DNA of 64,000 nt from Jaapia argillacea MUCL 33604 (GCA_000697665.1 KL197709.1:1425791-1489790), one strand, 5' to 3'. Shown: positions 31,549-44,266, counted from the first letter of the stretch. Notes: generated by a model from the letters alone, not told the origin. Numbers and translations are program-made.

Positions 31549-33485
31549 ATGGACGGATCGCGCTCCTCGACCCCTGATGAACCTCCGCAAGATTTATGGT
31601 CATCAATCCTAGATTCTGTTTCTTCTACGCGCACCATTCCAGCCAAACAAATATTGATACTCGGTCAACCATCCTCTGGCAAGTCGAGCCTTGCATCGGC
31701 ATTGCTGCAAAAGCCGAACGTGGCAGAGGAAAGCAAGGATGAGCTACGGTCCGACTTCGCACTTGGATATGATTGGGCTGATGTTCGAGATGATGCAGAC
31801 GAAGGTGAGAGAAAGTTTGCATTGCATCTACCTCACTGAACGCAAGAGTTTGCGATGTCGCTCCATTGAAGATACCCTCGCGCGTCTATCCGTGTATACC
31901 GTACCCTCTCCAGCTTCATCTTATACAGCACTATTGCCTCACTTTTTGCCACCGCGAACCGCCCTCCCCCATACCCTCATCATGATCGTGCTGGATTGGA
32001 CAAGACCGTGGACATTTGTTGACGAGCTGTATACTTGGTTAAGCTGGGTGGATAAATGGGCCAAAGGGGACGGTTCTAGGGAGGTCACAATTGCACGAGA
32101 GGAGAACAGAGAGCGATGTGAGTATGTCTCGACGCTTGCACCGGTCTTTGTCCTGAGCTTGTTCGGTTTGCGCGGTTGGATCATTGACTAGTGCAGTACC
32201 ACCTTCAACACTATTCCGAGCCATCATCAGATCAGCCTCCAGCCAATTCAAACCTCTCCAACACACTGTTGCCGCTCGGCTCTGGCTCATTTACACACAA
32301 CACCGCAGGGGTGCCAATAATTGTCACATGCACGAAAGCCGACTTGATTGACGAAAGTGGTGACCTGAATGCGGGAGCATCGGGGATGGGTGTCATGGTG
32401 AAGGGCAAGGGAGGAGAATGGGAAGAGAGAACGGATGGTGTGATGCAAGTATTGCGGACAATTTGTTTGAAGTGTGAGTGGACACTGTCACTGGCTCACC
32501 GAAAGTATTCTCAACCGAATCCCACAGATGGCGCAGCCCTTTTCTACACGACACCGTTGCCGGCTACATTACAAGTCCTCCGGCAATATGCTCTCCACCT
32601 CCTCTTTGCTCCACCTGCGCCATCGCCAGGTCTCTCCTCGACCACAGATGCTCCAGTCGCCATTCGAAAATCGTTCCCCTTTCAACAGAAACCTAACACT
32701 TTGGACCGTGATCGCATCACAGTACCGGCAGGATGGGACAGTTGGGGCAAGATTGCCGTGCTGAGAGATGGATTCGATGCCAAGACATGGGGCGAAGCAT
32801 GGGAAAATGACCTTGCAGGATCTGACGGGGAACCTGTGGAAGGACCCTCTGCTCTAAAGTTGTATAAGGTTCTTGTCCCTGACAACAGCGCCAAGGTTAG
32901 CAAATCCCTTTTCCCGGTTCGCTTGATCATATCTGATTATTATCTCAGCCTCCCCCGTTACCACCCTTCAACAATCCCACCCCGGAACAAGCATTCCTCG
33001 CCAAGCACTATGACGAGAACGCGAAGAAACCAGATCGTGATCCACGGGGTCCGTTCCGCAATCCAGCAGAGGTAACGACAACAGGTCTCGTCGGGCCATT
33101 GGCCAGCAGCAGTTTTAGCCTACCCAACGTGGAGCGTGCTCTCACAGAGATGGAAGGTGGTGTTGGAACAAGTCCGTCAAGCGTCGGTGCGACCGTCGAT
33201 GCATCACGAAAGTTGCCAGCTCGGTCCGGTACTCGTCCTCCGGCAACGTTGACTACGTCTAATGTATCAGGTGGTGCAGCCGCACTGAATCGGTCGACTG
33301 CGGCTTCTCCAACTGCTCCTGTTTCCCCCAACGCGGCTGGTGGTCAAACTCAACACGAGGTACTACAGAACTTCTTCCAGAGTCTCCTCAGCTCCAAGGA
33401 TCGTGCTGGGGCTGCTGCTGCCGCTTCAAAAACGACGCCCAAGGCCAACGGGAGTAGCCCACCGTTAGCTGAAGAGGGAAGCTAG
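31549..33485 (+). CDS. cytoplasmic dynein 1 light intermediate chain
   Basis: Dynein light intermediate chain, a Ras-like GTPase-fold subunit that links the motor to adaptors. The N-terminus is MDGSRSSTPDEPPQDLWSSI with ILDSVSSTRTIPAKQILILG and a P-loop GQPSSGKSSLASALL. FALGYDWADVRDD follows. The middle contains LPHTLIMIVLDWTRPWTFVD and ELYTWLSWVDKWAKGD, then VPIIVTCTKADLIDE (NKxD-like TKAD). GAALFYTTPLPATLQVLRQY and ITVPAGWDSWGKIAVLRDGF are typical DLIC segments. The C-terminal tail is Ser/Ala/Pro-rich with a conserved helix-like HEVLQNFFQSLLSSKDR, the position of the adaptor-binding helix in animal DLIC. The stop is at 33483-33485. Confidence 0.9.
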
Positions 33486-33761
33486 GGACTGCGTTGATTG
33501 TGTTGCTACGATATCATTACTACTAGAGCGTTATTGAGGATTTCTGCAATGGATTACGAGGCTGGTTAAAGCATTGAGCCGACGGCAAGCCCGGTGGCTG
33601 TTTGCCTGTGATTGGTCGGATCCAGTCCAGCATCTTTGACTTCGACCACCACTTACATTTTCTTGTTACTGGACAATAAGACTGTCCTCGACCTCGAGAT
33701 CTTGCCATTTTGCATACCCCTGCCGACAGCTTTCTCATCTCCTGTACTCGATTGCCTGAAC

Positions 33762-35188
33762 ATGGGAAAATGGTGAGCCCTGGTGATGCAGTTGCTCCAG
33801 CGCCTACCCACCAATCGTTCACAGGAGCCTTGAGTACTACGATGATGTGCTGCGTTCTAAAATGAAGAATCTTGTGTATGTGGAGCCCCTTCAGAGCCAT
33901 GTAGGCTGTTTTGACCAAGCTTTTCGCTTGTACAGTTCTGGTGCCATCAAAAGAGCGAAATTGGAGAAGGGAGAGCCAACTATCACTTATGAGTCTTTTG
34001 TGGAGGACCTTGACGAAGGGGACTCTTTCACGACATCTATCGTTGCAGTTTTGGTTAAAGTGCGCAGTTCAATGTCCTAAATCCCGTTGTTGCCGCTTAA
34101 ACTGTCTCACTATCCAGGAGCTCGCCGAGAGACGCCGTCGCGAGAATGCCTCTGATAAGAGACTCATCGCGGAATCTACGGCAAAGAGCTTGCGCGACAT
34201 GACAGTTCCACTGTGTGTGTATCGGGAGCGGAGTGGTTATAGCCGTGTTCATCGTCGGAGAAGCCTCAACCTCACCGACTACATGAGTGGTCCCCCCGAA
34301 GAGATGGACCTAGTGGATGACGAAGAAGACGACAATGAATTTATCACTGTTTTCAGTGGCGGGGGCGCAGGCCTGGAAGGGTCACGTATGAATACTGAAC
34401 TATTCGATGCCTACCGCCCGGCCTCCTACTTGCCAATGCCCTACCGAATCCCATCCTCTTTGTCGAGAGGGCCGCAGGCACCATCTTCCACTACCGCTGA
34501 TGCCTCGAGCGAGACGACTACTGCGGACCGCGATTTGACGATATCGGAACGGTCTGCGCCTGGTCAACGACTGTCATATCCGTCTCAGTGGAATCCTGGC
34601 CCTCCTCCCTCAACCTCTGCGTGGCGACCTGTTCCTACCGCTACCGCAGGAAGCTCCACGTTGACTCGGCAAGCGTCTTTACGCCGCCCCCCACGATCCC
34701 GGACGGTGGACTTCAGCGACTTTACTGCACGTCGCAGAACGGAGTTGAGACAGAGTCAACCGCAGGACTCAGCGGACGCTCCAGTCTTCCCAGATCTTCC
34801 CCGACCGAGGTTCTCTCGTTCCCCTAGTCAAGACGACCCGAGAGCACCTCACTCTCGACCCCGCTTAACAACTCGCCGTCATGAGGTCTATCTCCCACCT
34901 TGGTCTCATTACGCTCATATCGGGCTCGATGGCGCGAGTGACTCCACTTCAGTATACAATTATCTCCCCACCGCCACCGATGTCGCTCCAGCTCATACTT
35001 CGGGTCAGACTTCTGATGGGCCACAGGACATTACGCCACTTCCGGCACCACGACTTCGGCGGAGTGGTGTTCGAGCACCTGAGCCAGTAGATAGGGTGCG
35101 GTATGGCAGTGGATTTACTCTTTCACTCCCCAGTCCCCCATCCGAGCAACCATCGGAAGTTGAGAGCTCCGGCGAGCAGCAAAATTGA
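33762..35188 (+). CDS. unrecognised 438-aa protein, disordered C-terminal half
   Basis: Three exons (33762-33772, 33825-34059, 34118-35188) sum to exactly 439 codons. The 11-nt first exon plus exon 2 gives MGKWSLEYYDDVLRSKMKNL, then VYVEPLQSHVGCFDQAFRLY and EPTITYESFVEDLDEGDSF. Exon 3 begins with a charged helix (ELAERRRRENASDKRLIAES), then LRDMTVPLCVYRERSGYS and an acidic stretch (DLVDDEEDDNEFITVF). About 270 Ser/Pro/Arg/Thr-rich residues follow with many RxxS/T and SP sites. There is no signal peptide, membrane segment or zinc motif. I do not recognise a family. Both introns have good GT-AG ends, which supports the model. Confidence 0.7.
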
Positions 35189-35385
35189 TGGGAGCTGAGG
35201 GTCTGCCATAGCAGTCTCCGCTGCCGTCCACTATGAGTCCAGTGACTCACGTAGATATCCACATGTAAACTCGATTCTTCATCCTGGAGCGTGTCCATAA
35301 TTTGTATCTTTCCGTGTCACCCTTCGAGATAACTTGAATAACGCAGGCAATGTGGGAAGATGCTGTCTTTCATCCACGTTCCTTG

Positions 35386-36592
35386 ATGATCAAAAAACGC
35401 ACTCGTCCTCAACCTCGTCTCCGACAGCCATCTCCAGAACCCGAGGCGGACAAGAGTGAAGGTTCGCAACTTGAAGGGGAAGGTGACGATACAGTCCCGT
35501 ATGTTCAAACAGCACTCGCCTTTTCATTCAGCAAATCTGAACTTACAACCTTAGTCTAGAAGACCTCATTGAATTGCGAAAGCTGAGACGGACACGAGAG
35601 GGCATTGATGTCGCAAAGCTCAACAAAGGAGATGCAAAGAAGAAGAAGAAACGGGTTCGAGAAGAGGAGGAGGTCGTAGGTGGGCTAAAGAAAGGTGTAT
35701 CTAACGAGAATGACGGGCAGGAGGAGGAGGAGGAAGAGTGAGTCCATCCTCATCGGCTTCACTCAATAGGGATTGAGCATCCCATCACAGGGAAGACGAC
35801 AAGGAGTCCAAAGCGAGAAAAGCTGTGAGGTCGAATAACTTCACCCAGCAGACGGATGCCTTGGACGTTGACAAGCATATGTGAGTTTCCACCGTATCGT
35901 TCCCCTGTTTGACTGACTTGGTTGTTAGGATGGCATATATCGAGGAGAATATGAAAGCTCGACTAGGGAATCAACCGGAATCCGAAGAGAAAGATGAAGG
36001 CCCAGCCGACCCTTACGCGGAGCTCTATCGTATCACGAGTCGTTATAAGTTCAAGCAAAACCCTGCTGAAGAAGGCAACGTGACGAGCAGCATGGCCATG
36101 CTGACTGCAATCCCAGAGGTCGACCTAGGAATGGAGTGAGCAATATCCGTTCATTGGCTCACCGTTTCTTGCGTGATGTGCTGACTTGAATGTTAGTGTC
36201 CGCCTGAAGAACATCGAGGAGACTGAGAAAGCGAAGCGAATGGTTGCAGAACAGCGGCAGGAACGATCTCAAGTGAAACCGGTTGACGAAAGTCAAATAC
36301 CAGGGTCGCGATGTGAGTAGTTATGTCGTCCATCTTCGCTGGAGTCATATGTTTATCGATGCTAGTTTACCGTCCCAACCAACATGCAAAGTCGGATGCG
36401 GATATTATGCGCGATGCCAAACTAGAGGCAATGGGTTTGCCTCCTCAGGAAGAGCATCGACGCCCACATCATGAACGGGCTCAAATGGCCACCGACGAGA
36501 TGGTGAGCTCTACGTTGTTTGATGGCGTGGCAAAATTCAGAATAGTAAATACAGGTGATGGAGCGCTTCAAGAAGCGTATGCGTAAGTAGAA
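35386..36592 (+). CDS. TLS1 / C9orf78-family spliceosomal protein
   Basis: Member of the family of fission yeast Tls1 and human C9orf78 (HCA59), which act with the spliceosome. The exons read MIKKRTRPQPRLRQPSPEPE, then LEDLIELRKLRRTREGIDVA and KLNKGDAKKKKKR. A Glu-rich stretch, FTQQTDALDVDKHM and MAYIEENMKARLG follow. DPYAELYRITSRYKFKQ and the C-terminal KPVDESQIPGSRFYRPNQHA lead to SDADIMRDAKLEAMGLPPQ. The end, DEMVMERFKKRMRK, follows the last intron. The ATG at 35350 is in the same frame and would add 12 residues; I prefer 35386 because the family begins near (F)KKRTRP. About six introns. The stop is at 36590-36592. Confidence 0.85.
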
Positions 36593-36669
36593 GTCCGACG
36601 TTCCGATTATGATACAGCACTGCAAGAGATGTCCGACTGAGTCCGTTTATGTGAACGTGACCTGAATGG

Positions 36670-39221
36670 TCAGGTCGTTGAGAGAATGATGTCCTTCAAC
36701 ATCCCAAAGTTAGGAGTTCCAAGTCCGGTCACTGGGACGATATGTTAGTGCAATATCGAGCAAGTAGTAAAGGCGAAGCAAACCTGGATCCCACCCCGTT
36801 GTGGCGTTGAATCTGGAAGTCACAGTGAATCCTGATGTGGTAGCAATGGAGAGGAAGACGTCAATTACCCTTGCGTTCCGCATCCTGGGTTATGCCCCAT
36901 CGTAATGTCGGTCAAACCGGCAATGCCCTTGGTGTACAGCAGAGGGTTAAGGAATCCTAGGACGGGAAGTCCACTGGATAGACGAGCATCGTTCAAAAGC
37001 GACACAATAGCGGCAAACGTTGGCCCCGACGCTGATGTCCCACCGATCTTCCCCAGTTTACCCTGGTTGACGATACTGAAGTTGTAAGCCAGAGCTGAAA
37101 CATCTGGGTATGCCTGGCGAAACATATGAGTTATGAGGGACCTAAGAAAATGGTAGAGCCTAACCCGTCCATTTCTTCAATAAGATTTGTAGTGAGATTG
37201 TGGAAGAATGAATGCAATGGAGAACAACTCACGGATTATAGAGGCCTTCATAAAGGCCCGGGGGAAGTTTGGAGAGGTAACCCGTTACAGCGGAATCCTG
37301 ATAGCTAGGGCGAGGGAACTAGATACCAAGTCATATGAATAGAGTGCAGTTAAGATGAGTGAATATCGTACATAGTTGCTGAAACCGCCTCCAGAGAAGA
37401 ATACCGCGGTTTCAGGGACGCCGATGGTGCCCCCAACGGTCGTCACGCTGAAGCAAAGTCAAAATATGAATAGGAAGCGGGAGAACAAAGACTCAACAAT
37501 GGGCAGCTAGCCGGGAAGTCGGGAATGAATCGGGTCAAGTTGCGCCCGTCGTTCGTGAGGCAGGTTTGGTTAGCAGGATTGGGATTACCGTCACCCACGC
37601 CAAAATCGCCAGAAGAGAACAATAATGAGACGCCACGAGCACCTGTGTCGGCATCAAGGCATAGTCGATAAGGAACACGAAGAAAAGGGACCGACCTAAC
37701 TGCGCGAGGTCATTGCATACACGAACAGCATAACTTTGAGGAACTCGATTCGAAATCCGGTTCACTTTCTCGTGTAATCATGTGGATCGCTTCAAATACT
37801 CACCTGTCTGTTCATCGCTGTAGCCCTTGAGCGTCAGTACCATTTTTGAACCGATGAACCGATGAACCACTCACTCTCCGTAACTAGTGGAGATAGTCTG
37901 TGGCGGATTTGTCTGGTTTAACACGTAGTCTATCCACTGGATTGGTAAAAATTCACTGCGTCAGTGCCGGCAAGTCAATCTCAGACAAGAAGCACCTTGC
38001 CTCGGCATAGGGCTCATTTGTATTAGTTGGCGTATGGGCGCTTAAGTTAATGGGCGGACTGCCACCAGTGGAATAGAATATTCCGCCAGTCGGATACCTG
38101 AAATTATATCTGTAAGTGAGACCTCCACCACAGAAAGTCAAGAAATTCACGTTAATCCCCAAGCATATTGGCTATCCAGATCCGCCTCGGGGCCCGCTTC
38201 CGAGATATTCTGGCTATTCTGGCCACCTGGCCGGTCGTCAGCATTGAACCACGGCGAACTACCACCGTGTTAATCAACATACCATTTATCGACACGTAGG
38301 CAAACGTAGAGTTGACAGCATCAGGCCTATACAGCGCATAGAACTGTTGTAGATCTTGTATATTCAGATATTGTTCCAAATAACCCGTTATGCCAAGAAC
38401 ATTGCCGTTTGTGGCAGATGAGTTGTAGCCTGTAGCATTGTATAGTTGCCTCAAGCACGAGAGGGTGATCGTTTGGGTGCAACTGGGGTCCACTTGGATG
38501 CTACCAAGAGCTTGAGTCAAGGTGGGCACCGCCTTCGCCTGGGAGAAATACGTGACCTCCTCGTCATGATCTGGCCAGTGCAGGGTTGACTTCATGCCCT
38601 TTAAGCGAGCGAACATGGTAGTTGGCTGAATCAACTCTATATGGGGGTGGAGGTATTGCGGGAGGCTGTAGCTCGTTGTCCGAACGACCAAGTCACCGTC
38701 GAGTGTGTGGGCCCATATGGAGTAAGTCTTGTGTGGACAGAAGTGATGAGTTGGGTGAACATACACCCAGCAGCAAGCTTACTCACTGTATGAAGCATCT
38801 CCTCGGCCAGTGCGATGGGAACGCGGATTTTGACCCAGTCACCGGCAGAAGACCTTGTCAAGTCACTTTCCCCAATGCCGTATGTTTCCAGCCATTCCTC
38901 AACAGCAGTCACGCTGGTAGGATGCGGAGCCACCATCTCTTCCACTGCTTCCTTCGAGTAGTGGACTCCATACCGGTCATGATACGGGTCACTCACTTGG
39001 TAGAGAGCTTCCTCGAGGAGGTGAAAATTGGGTTGCGGAAGTCCAATTCGAAGCTCGAGGATGTGATCTGCAGGCGCAGGACCGAGCGGCACCCAATTTC
39101 TCGGTGGTTCAACACGTTCCTTGACTACGTGAGCGCAATCATGGTGACTCGGAGCGGGAACTGCGAAGACTCGGAGGAAGGGTAGGGTCACGAATGCTAA
39201 CCAAGCACTATGCAGCTTCAT
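36670..39221 (-). CDS. secreted S53 peptidase (sedolisin), tandem copy 1
   Basis: Serine-carboxyl peptidase of family S53, acid-active. It has a signal peptide ([20 protein letters not shown]) and a Pro-kumamolisin propeptide ([40 protein letters not shown]). The catalytic Glu/Asp segment [14 protein letters not shown] is reached by splicing at about 38280. The oxyanion-Asp region is [20 protein letters not shown]. The nucleophile Ser is in [20 protein letters not shown]. The C-terminal Ca-binding region holds [17 protein letters not shown], then [18 protein letters not shown]. The stop is at 36670-36672. It has many introns (about fifteen) and several N-glycosylation sequons ([13 protein letters not shown]). 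It shares architecture and most intron positions with the copy at 39656. Confidence 0.92.
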
Positions 39222-39655
39222 GGCCAAGAAGAGGCTGTTAAGGCTAAATATGAGGGCAACAGCGTAACCAACGATGGTTTTATATGTAGCCGTTAAAGTG
39301 GAGCATCCGAGAAGCCATGCAAGTGTCGTTCCGCAACATAGGTAAGACAGCCACAGCTCTCCCGGCCTTCATACCCGGAGATTTGGATGCAACAAGCACC
39401 CATCATCACCAGATCACCAGATCACCAGATAATCAGGAACTGGTCAGACATAGCCTCGACATCGCCATACAGCACTGGGATTTGAAGTTGTATACGTCAC
39501 CGATAGTGGGCCGCTGCCGTCGCATTGATGTCTCTCACTGGTACTCTTGCCCTCGGGCCTCAGTTCGGGTCAGTCTGAATTATATTCAACGCACACAACG
39601 AGGCATCAATTGTGATACTCAAAAACTACATATCTACCACCACGAGGAGCCACCG
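39222..39655. other. intergenic region between the two S53 genes
   Basis: 434 bp: promoter of copy 1 (with a TATA box) and 3' flank of copy 2. A short ATCACCAG direct repeat (three near copies, 39406-39430) is present. Nothing else is recognised. Confidence 0.5.
39278..39284 (-). promoter_or_regulatory. TATA box of S53 copy 1
   Basis: TATAAAA on the minus strand, about 57 bp upstream of the ATG at 39221. Confidence 0.55.
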
Positions 39656-42153
39656 CTAAAGCACGATCGCCTTTAGCTTCCCAAAGTCGGGAGTTCCAAG
39701 CCCAGTGACTAGGGGAAGAGCGTCAGCATGTGTAGTGCTCAACGAGAACGGGTGACAAACCTGGGTCCCATCCAATGGTGGCATTGAACCTGAGGAATAA
39801 AACAATTTCGGTATAACGTTCAAGGAGGACTGGATGAAACACACCCTTCCGTGCCACATCCAGGATTGTTTCCTGAAGTAACATCGTTCAAGCCGGCCAG
39901 GCCCTTGGTGTACAGTAGAGGATTAAGGAATCCAAGGGGAGGGAGTCCGCTGGACAAACGAGCATCGTTCAAGAGGGATACAAAGCCTGCGAATGTGGGG
40001 GAAGAGGCAGATGTTCCTCCAATCTTGACCGTCTGCTGCTGATAAACAATGCTGAAATTCCATGCCTGGGCAGAGACATCAGGAATCCCCTTGAGAAAAC
40101 GTCAGGGTAAGCCATCAAGAAAATGAATGAAATGAGGTTGCCCTACCCGTCCATAGCTGTGTCGATGTCAGTTGGGGGTTATGAACAATGTGATGGAATG
40201 TACTAACGGATTGTAGAGGCCTGCATAGGTCCCGTTTGGTAGGGCATTCAGGTATGCCGGTACGGCCGACTCTTGGTATGGAGGTCGTGGGAACTGAAAG
40301 GGAATGTCTTGGCTGAGAACTTCACATAGAAGCGAAGAATTCTGAATTCTGAACCCACATAATTGCTGAATCCACCACCAGAGAACCATACAGCCGTCTC
40401 GGGAATATTGACGGTCCCTCCAACGGCCGTGACGCTGCAATGAACATAAGTGAAATGGACAACACTGGGAAGAAACAACCCAACTAGGGGCAGCTGGCCG
40501 GGAAGCCCGGGATGAACCGGGTGACGTTACGACCATCGTTGGTGAAGCACGTCTGGGTGGTCGGATCAGGATCTCCATCTCCAACTCCACCATCGCCGGA
40601 GGAAAACATGATGGAGACACCACGGGCGCCTGAATATGCTTAGCGCCTGAACCACGAAGGACGCAAGAATCGTGTTTACCTAACTGAGCAAATCCATTGC
40701 AAGCGCGAATTGCGTAGCTGAGGGGGACTTGTAGCAGATTTAGGGTAAGGTTTGTTGAATTGTCCTATGTGACATACCAGTTTGCTCGTCACTTTCAGGA
40801 ACTCAGTTCGTGATACTCCAGATGAATGATAGGTGAACTACTCACTCTCCATAACTGGTGGTGATCGTTTGCGGGGGGCTGGGTTGCGACAGTATGTAGT
40901 CCAACCACTGAAAGTGTCGTTGAATGTTGGATTAATCACTGATGGGCTGAATAAATATCTTCACCCACATCGACATAGGGTTCATTTGAATCTGTGGGAG
41001 TGTCCGCATCTGGAATGTAAGGTGGACTCCCCGCCGTGGAGTAGAAGGTCCCAGGTGTCGGATACTACGAGATGAAGTTATCAGTGTTCAGCGACTTTGT
41101 GCGAAGAGTTTAAATACCGTCAATCCAAACGCGAACTGGGTGTCGAGGTCAGCTTCGTCCCCGGCTTCGGACAGGTTCTGGCTGTTCAAACCGCCTAGTT
41201 TGACTTGAATCAGGACGAATGTGGCATTCGCAAGATAACTGCTCACCCATGACTGAGACGAATTTGAATGTGGAGTTCAGAGCGTCGGGCCTCTGAGCAG
41301 CATAAAAGGACTGCAAATCCATGATATTGGCATACTGTCCCAAATAACCAGTGATACCAAGCATGTTGCCGTTTGTGGCCGACGAGTTGTAGCCGGTGGC
41401 ATTATATAGTTGCTTCAAGCAGGAAATCGTGATGGTGCTATTGCAACTGGGGTCGACTTGAATACCGCTCGGGGTCGTGATGAGAGATGAACCAGGATAA
41501 CTGATCTCCTCTTGTATGTCGCTGGACCAGATCAAAGTCGACTTGAGGCCCTTGAACCTCGCGAACATGGTGGTTGGTTGGATAAGGTCGACGTGTCCGT
41601 GGATGTGTTCGGGTAGACTATAGCTTGTGGTTCGGACGACCGCATCACCGTCGTGGATATGACCCCAAACGTGATATGTCTAAAACAGAATTGAACCTCT
41701 GGGAGCGATAATAAGGCGGGGGGAACCTACCGTATCAAGCATCGTCTCCGCAAGTTCGACGGGAATTCTGATTTTGACCCAATCTTTGGCAGATGACCGC
41801 GTGAAGTCACTCTCCAGAATGCCATGAGACGCCAGCCATTCTTCCACAGCACTTAAACTCTCAGGGTGGGGAGCTGCTAGCTCATCCACTTCCTCTTTCG
41901 ACAGGTGCGATCCGTATCGTTCGTGATATGGGTCGCTCACCTCGTAGAGAGCTTTCTCGAGGAGGTGAATATCTGGCTGTGGCAGGCCGATACGGAGCTC
42001 GAGAACATGATCGGAGGGGGCACGACCTAACTTGACCCAGTCGTTGGGAGCCACCACACGTTCCTTGACCCTATGGGAGACGGGTTGGGGAACTGCTGCC
42101 ACATAGGTGCCAAGGGTGACAATGACCGTGAGCCAAGACGAGAGTAGCTTCAT
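39656..42153 (-). CDS. secreted S53 peptidase (sedolisin), tandem copy 2
   Basis: Second S53 peptidase, same strand and layout. The signal peptide is [20 protein letters not shown], the propeptide [20 protein letters not shown] and [20 protein letters not shown]. The core has [33 protein letters not shown], the catalytic [15 protein letters not shown] and the nucleophile region [20 protein letters not shown]. The C-terminus reads [20 protein letters not shown] and ends [14 protein letters not shown], stop at 39656-39658. All expected catalytic residues (Glu, Asp, Asp, Ser) are present in the parts I could join. The start ATG at 42153 precedes the signal peptide directly. Tandem secreted proteases suit a saprotroph feeding on protein at low pH. 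Confidence 0.92.
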
Positions 42154-42681
42154 GGAAACGGAGTGGGCCAAAAGAGGGACACCAGACGCAAGATCTGCAT
42201 GAGACTAAATACATCATTGGTTCCGGAGAAAGGTAGTTGGTAGGCTCCTGTGAGGACGCCTTTTTTTATAGGTGCTTCTTGAGCACAGCGCCCATATGGG
42301 ATCCAACCTTTGGCGATCCCACGGGCCAACACCGACGACGTGGGCTGCGCGCGGTCAGCTTGGGTCGACTAAAATGTTATCGCGATCCCCATATTCGAGC
42401 ACAGATCTATTTCGAGATCGTTGCAACAGGTGGTTCGACGACTTGAAGTAGTGAGAACAGAAGATAATGGTTATAACGAGCGCAAGTTTCCATATGATGA
42501 GAACTGGGGATGTTCGTCCAAGAAGCGAGGTACTCAAGTCATGCACGTGTGCACTATGAAAGACTATGAACGCCTTCTGATGAGGTCACAAAGTGAGCCA
42601 CAGCGATTGACAAAGTCTTTGTTTGTCCGTATTTTGTTTTGTACTGAACTTTGAAGGCTGATCGGGTGGACGGCACAAAAA
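42154..42681. promoter_or_regulatory. divergent region between S53 copy 2 and eIF3m
   Basis: 528 bp. Near the peptidase a TATAAAA on the minus strand (42264-42270) lies about 111 bp before its ATG. The eIF3m side shows no TATA box. Short frames at 42237-42654 look non-coding. Confidence 0.5.
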
Positions 42682-44266
42682 ATGTCTGAAGCAGATATCG
42701 TCTCAGTATTCGCCGAGGGAACCTTCGAAGAACAAGTGCGTTGTGATTTACATTGTGGGGTTGAACGTGGTTTCTAAGCTGCCTTTATAGATCCAAGAGC
42801 TAGTAAACTATCTGACCAGAGGCCGGTCAGATGAAGAGCGGCTGGCATTCATCCAACCATTCCAAGATGCCTTGAGAACGCCAGAAGGAGGTAAACCCCT
42901 CGGAGAAGATGTAGAGAGGAAGAGGAAAATCTTCGCGATGGTTTTGGCGGAAGTGAAAGGGCTTGGGGATGGGAGCGAGAAAGGTATGAGGCGCCGAAGG
43001 GCTTATTCCAATCTTGACTGACTTTTCATCTAGAGATCGAGGGATTTTTTAATCTCCTCTATGCCCATCTCCTAACCCTCTATCCTGTGGGATCTGCGGA
43101 GACGAGAACGCATGTGGTCACTTTACTCAAGACGATCTCTTTATCTCCCTCTGGAACTCCTTCAAAATATCGGATGTCAGATTTGATCTCTCCCTCAGTC
43201 ATATACTTGCGAAACTGATTCAAAATTTGTAGATTGTCCAACCTTTTCAACGGCATACCGAGAAAGTCACCCCTGCGATTGCCGGTCTACAATACTCTAC
43301 TCGAAATCGCTGTATCCCATGACGAGCTGGACGTGCTGCACATTTCGCGGAGTGACGTGGAAAAGTGGACATCAGAGTGGGACATTACTCCGGAAGAAAA
43401 GAGCAAGTTTCTGAAGTCGATCGCTGATGCATTCGCAAAAGCTGGTCAATTGTGAGTCTACTGGTCCCATGCTTGGTGAATTTACTCACTCACCTCGATG
43501 CCCCAGAGAAACAGCGTATGAATACTCCCTATCCTACGTCCGCTCGCTACCATCTTCTTCTCCCGATGCTCAATCGGCTGCCGTGGAGGCCATCTCGACT
43601 GCTCTCCGATTACCCACCATCTTTGATTTCGATCCCCTGTTTAAATTAGACGCCGTCATTGCGTCCAAGAGTCACGAATTGTTTTCGCTTCTTCAGGTTT
43701 TCTTGAACGGAGGGCTACCGGAGTTTAACGCTTGGACTGAAAGCCATCCTGACGCACTAGGGAAATATGGTGAGTGCATCGTCGTTTGAAAATAGAGCCA
43801 CACTCATGAAGCACAACAGGATTGGAGAAGGCGCAGTTGGAGCGAAAAATTCGGCTTTTGAGCTTAGCATCCTTGGGCTTCGAAAACATCGGGCGTGACC
43901 TACCGTATTCGAAGGTTGCAGCTGCCCTGCAGGTGGACCTTCCTGACGTTGAAAAATGGGTTATCGATGGTAAATGTATTCCCGATGGCCTTCTAGTCTG
44001 ATAATCTAATCGTCCTTATAGTCATCCGAGCCGGCCTACTCTCGGGAAAGCTCTCCCAAACATCCAAGACGCTCCACATCACGCGATCCACATCGCGGAC
44101 GTTCGAACGGGCACAATGGGAAGCCCTGGAGAACCGACTATTGGCGTGGAAGACGGGCCTAGCGGGAGTGTTGGAGGTTGTTGCCGCTGCCGAACAACAG
44201 AACGCTCCCCAAGTCGTACCAACTGCGGGAGCAGTTGACGTTTCTGTCCAGACTGCGACGGGGTGA
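42682..44266 (+). CDS. eIF3 subunit M (PCI domain)
   Basis: Non-catalytic PCI subunit of the eIF3 complex. The start MSEADIVSVFAEGTFEEQ is followed after the first intron by IQELVNYLTRGRSDEERLAF, then EIEGFFNLLYAHLLTLYPVG and RLPVYNTLLEIAVSHDEL. ETAYEYSLSYVRSLPSSSPD and the PCI region LDAVIASKSHELFSLLQVFL, KIRLLSLASLGFENIGRDLP and VAAALQVDLPDVEKWVIDVI follow. RAGLLSGKLSQTSKTLHITR and ENRLLAWKTGLAGVLEVV close the protein. About seven introns. The stop is at 44264-44266. Length and order match eIF3m. Confidence 0.92.
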
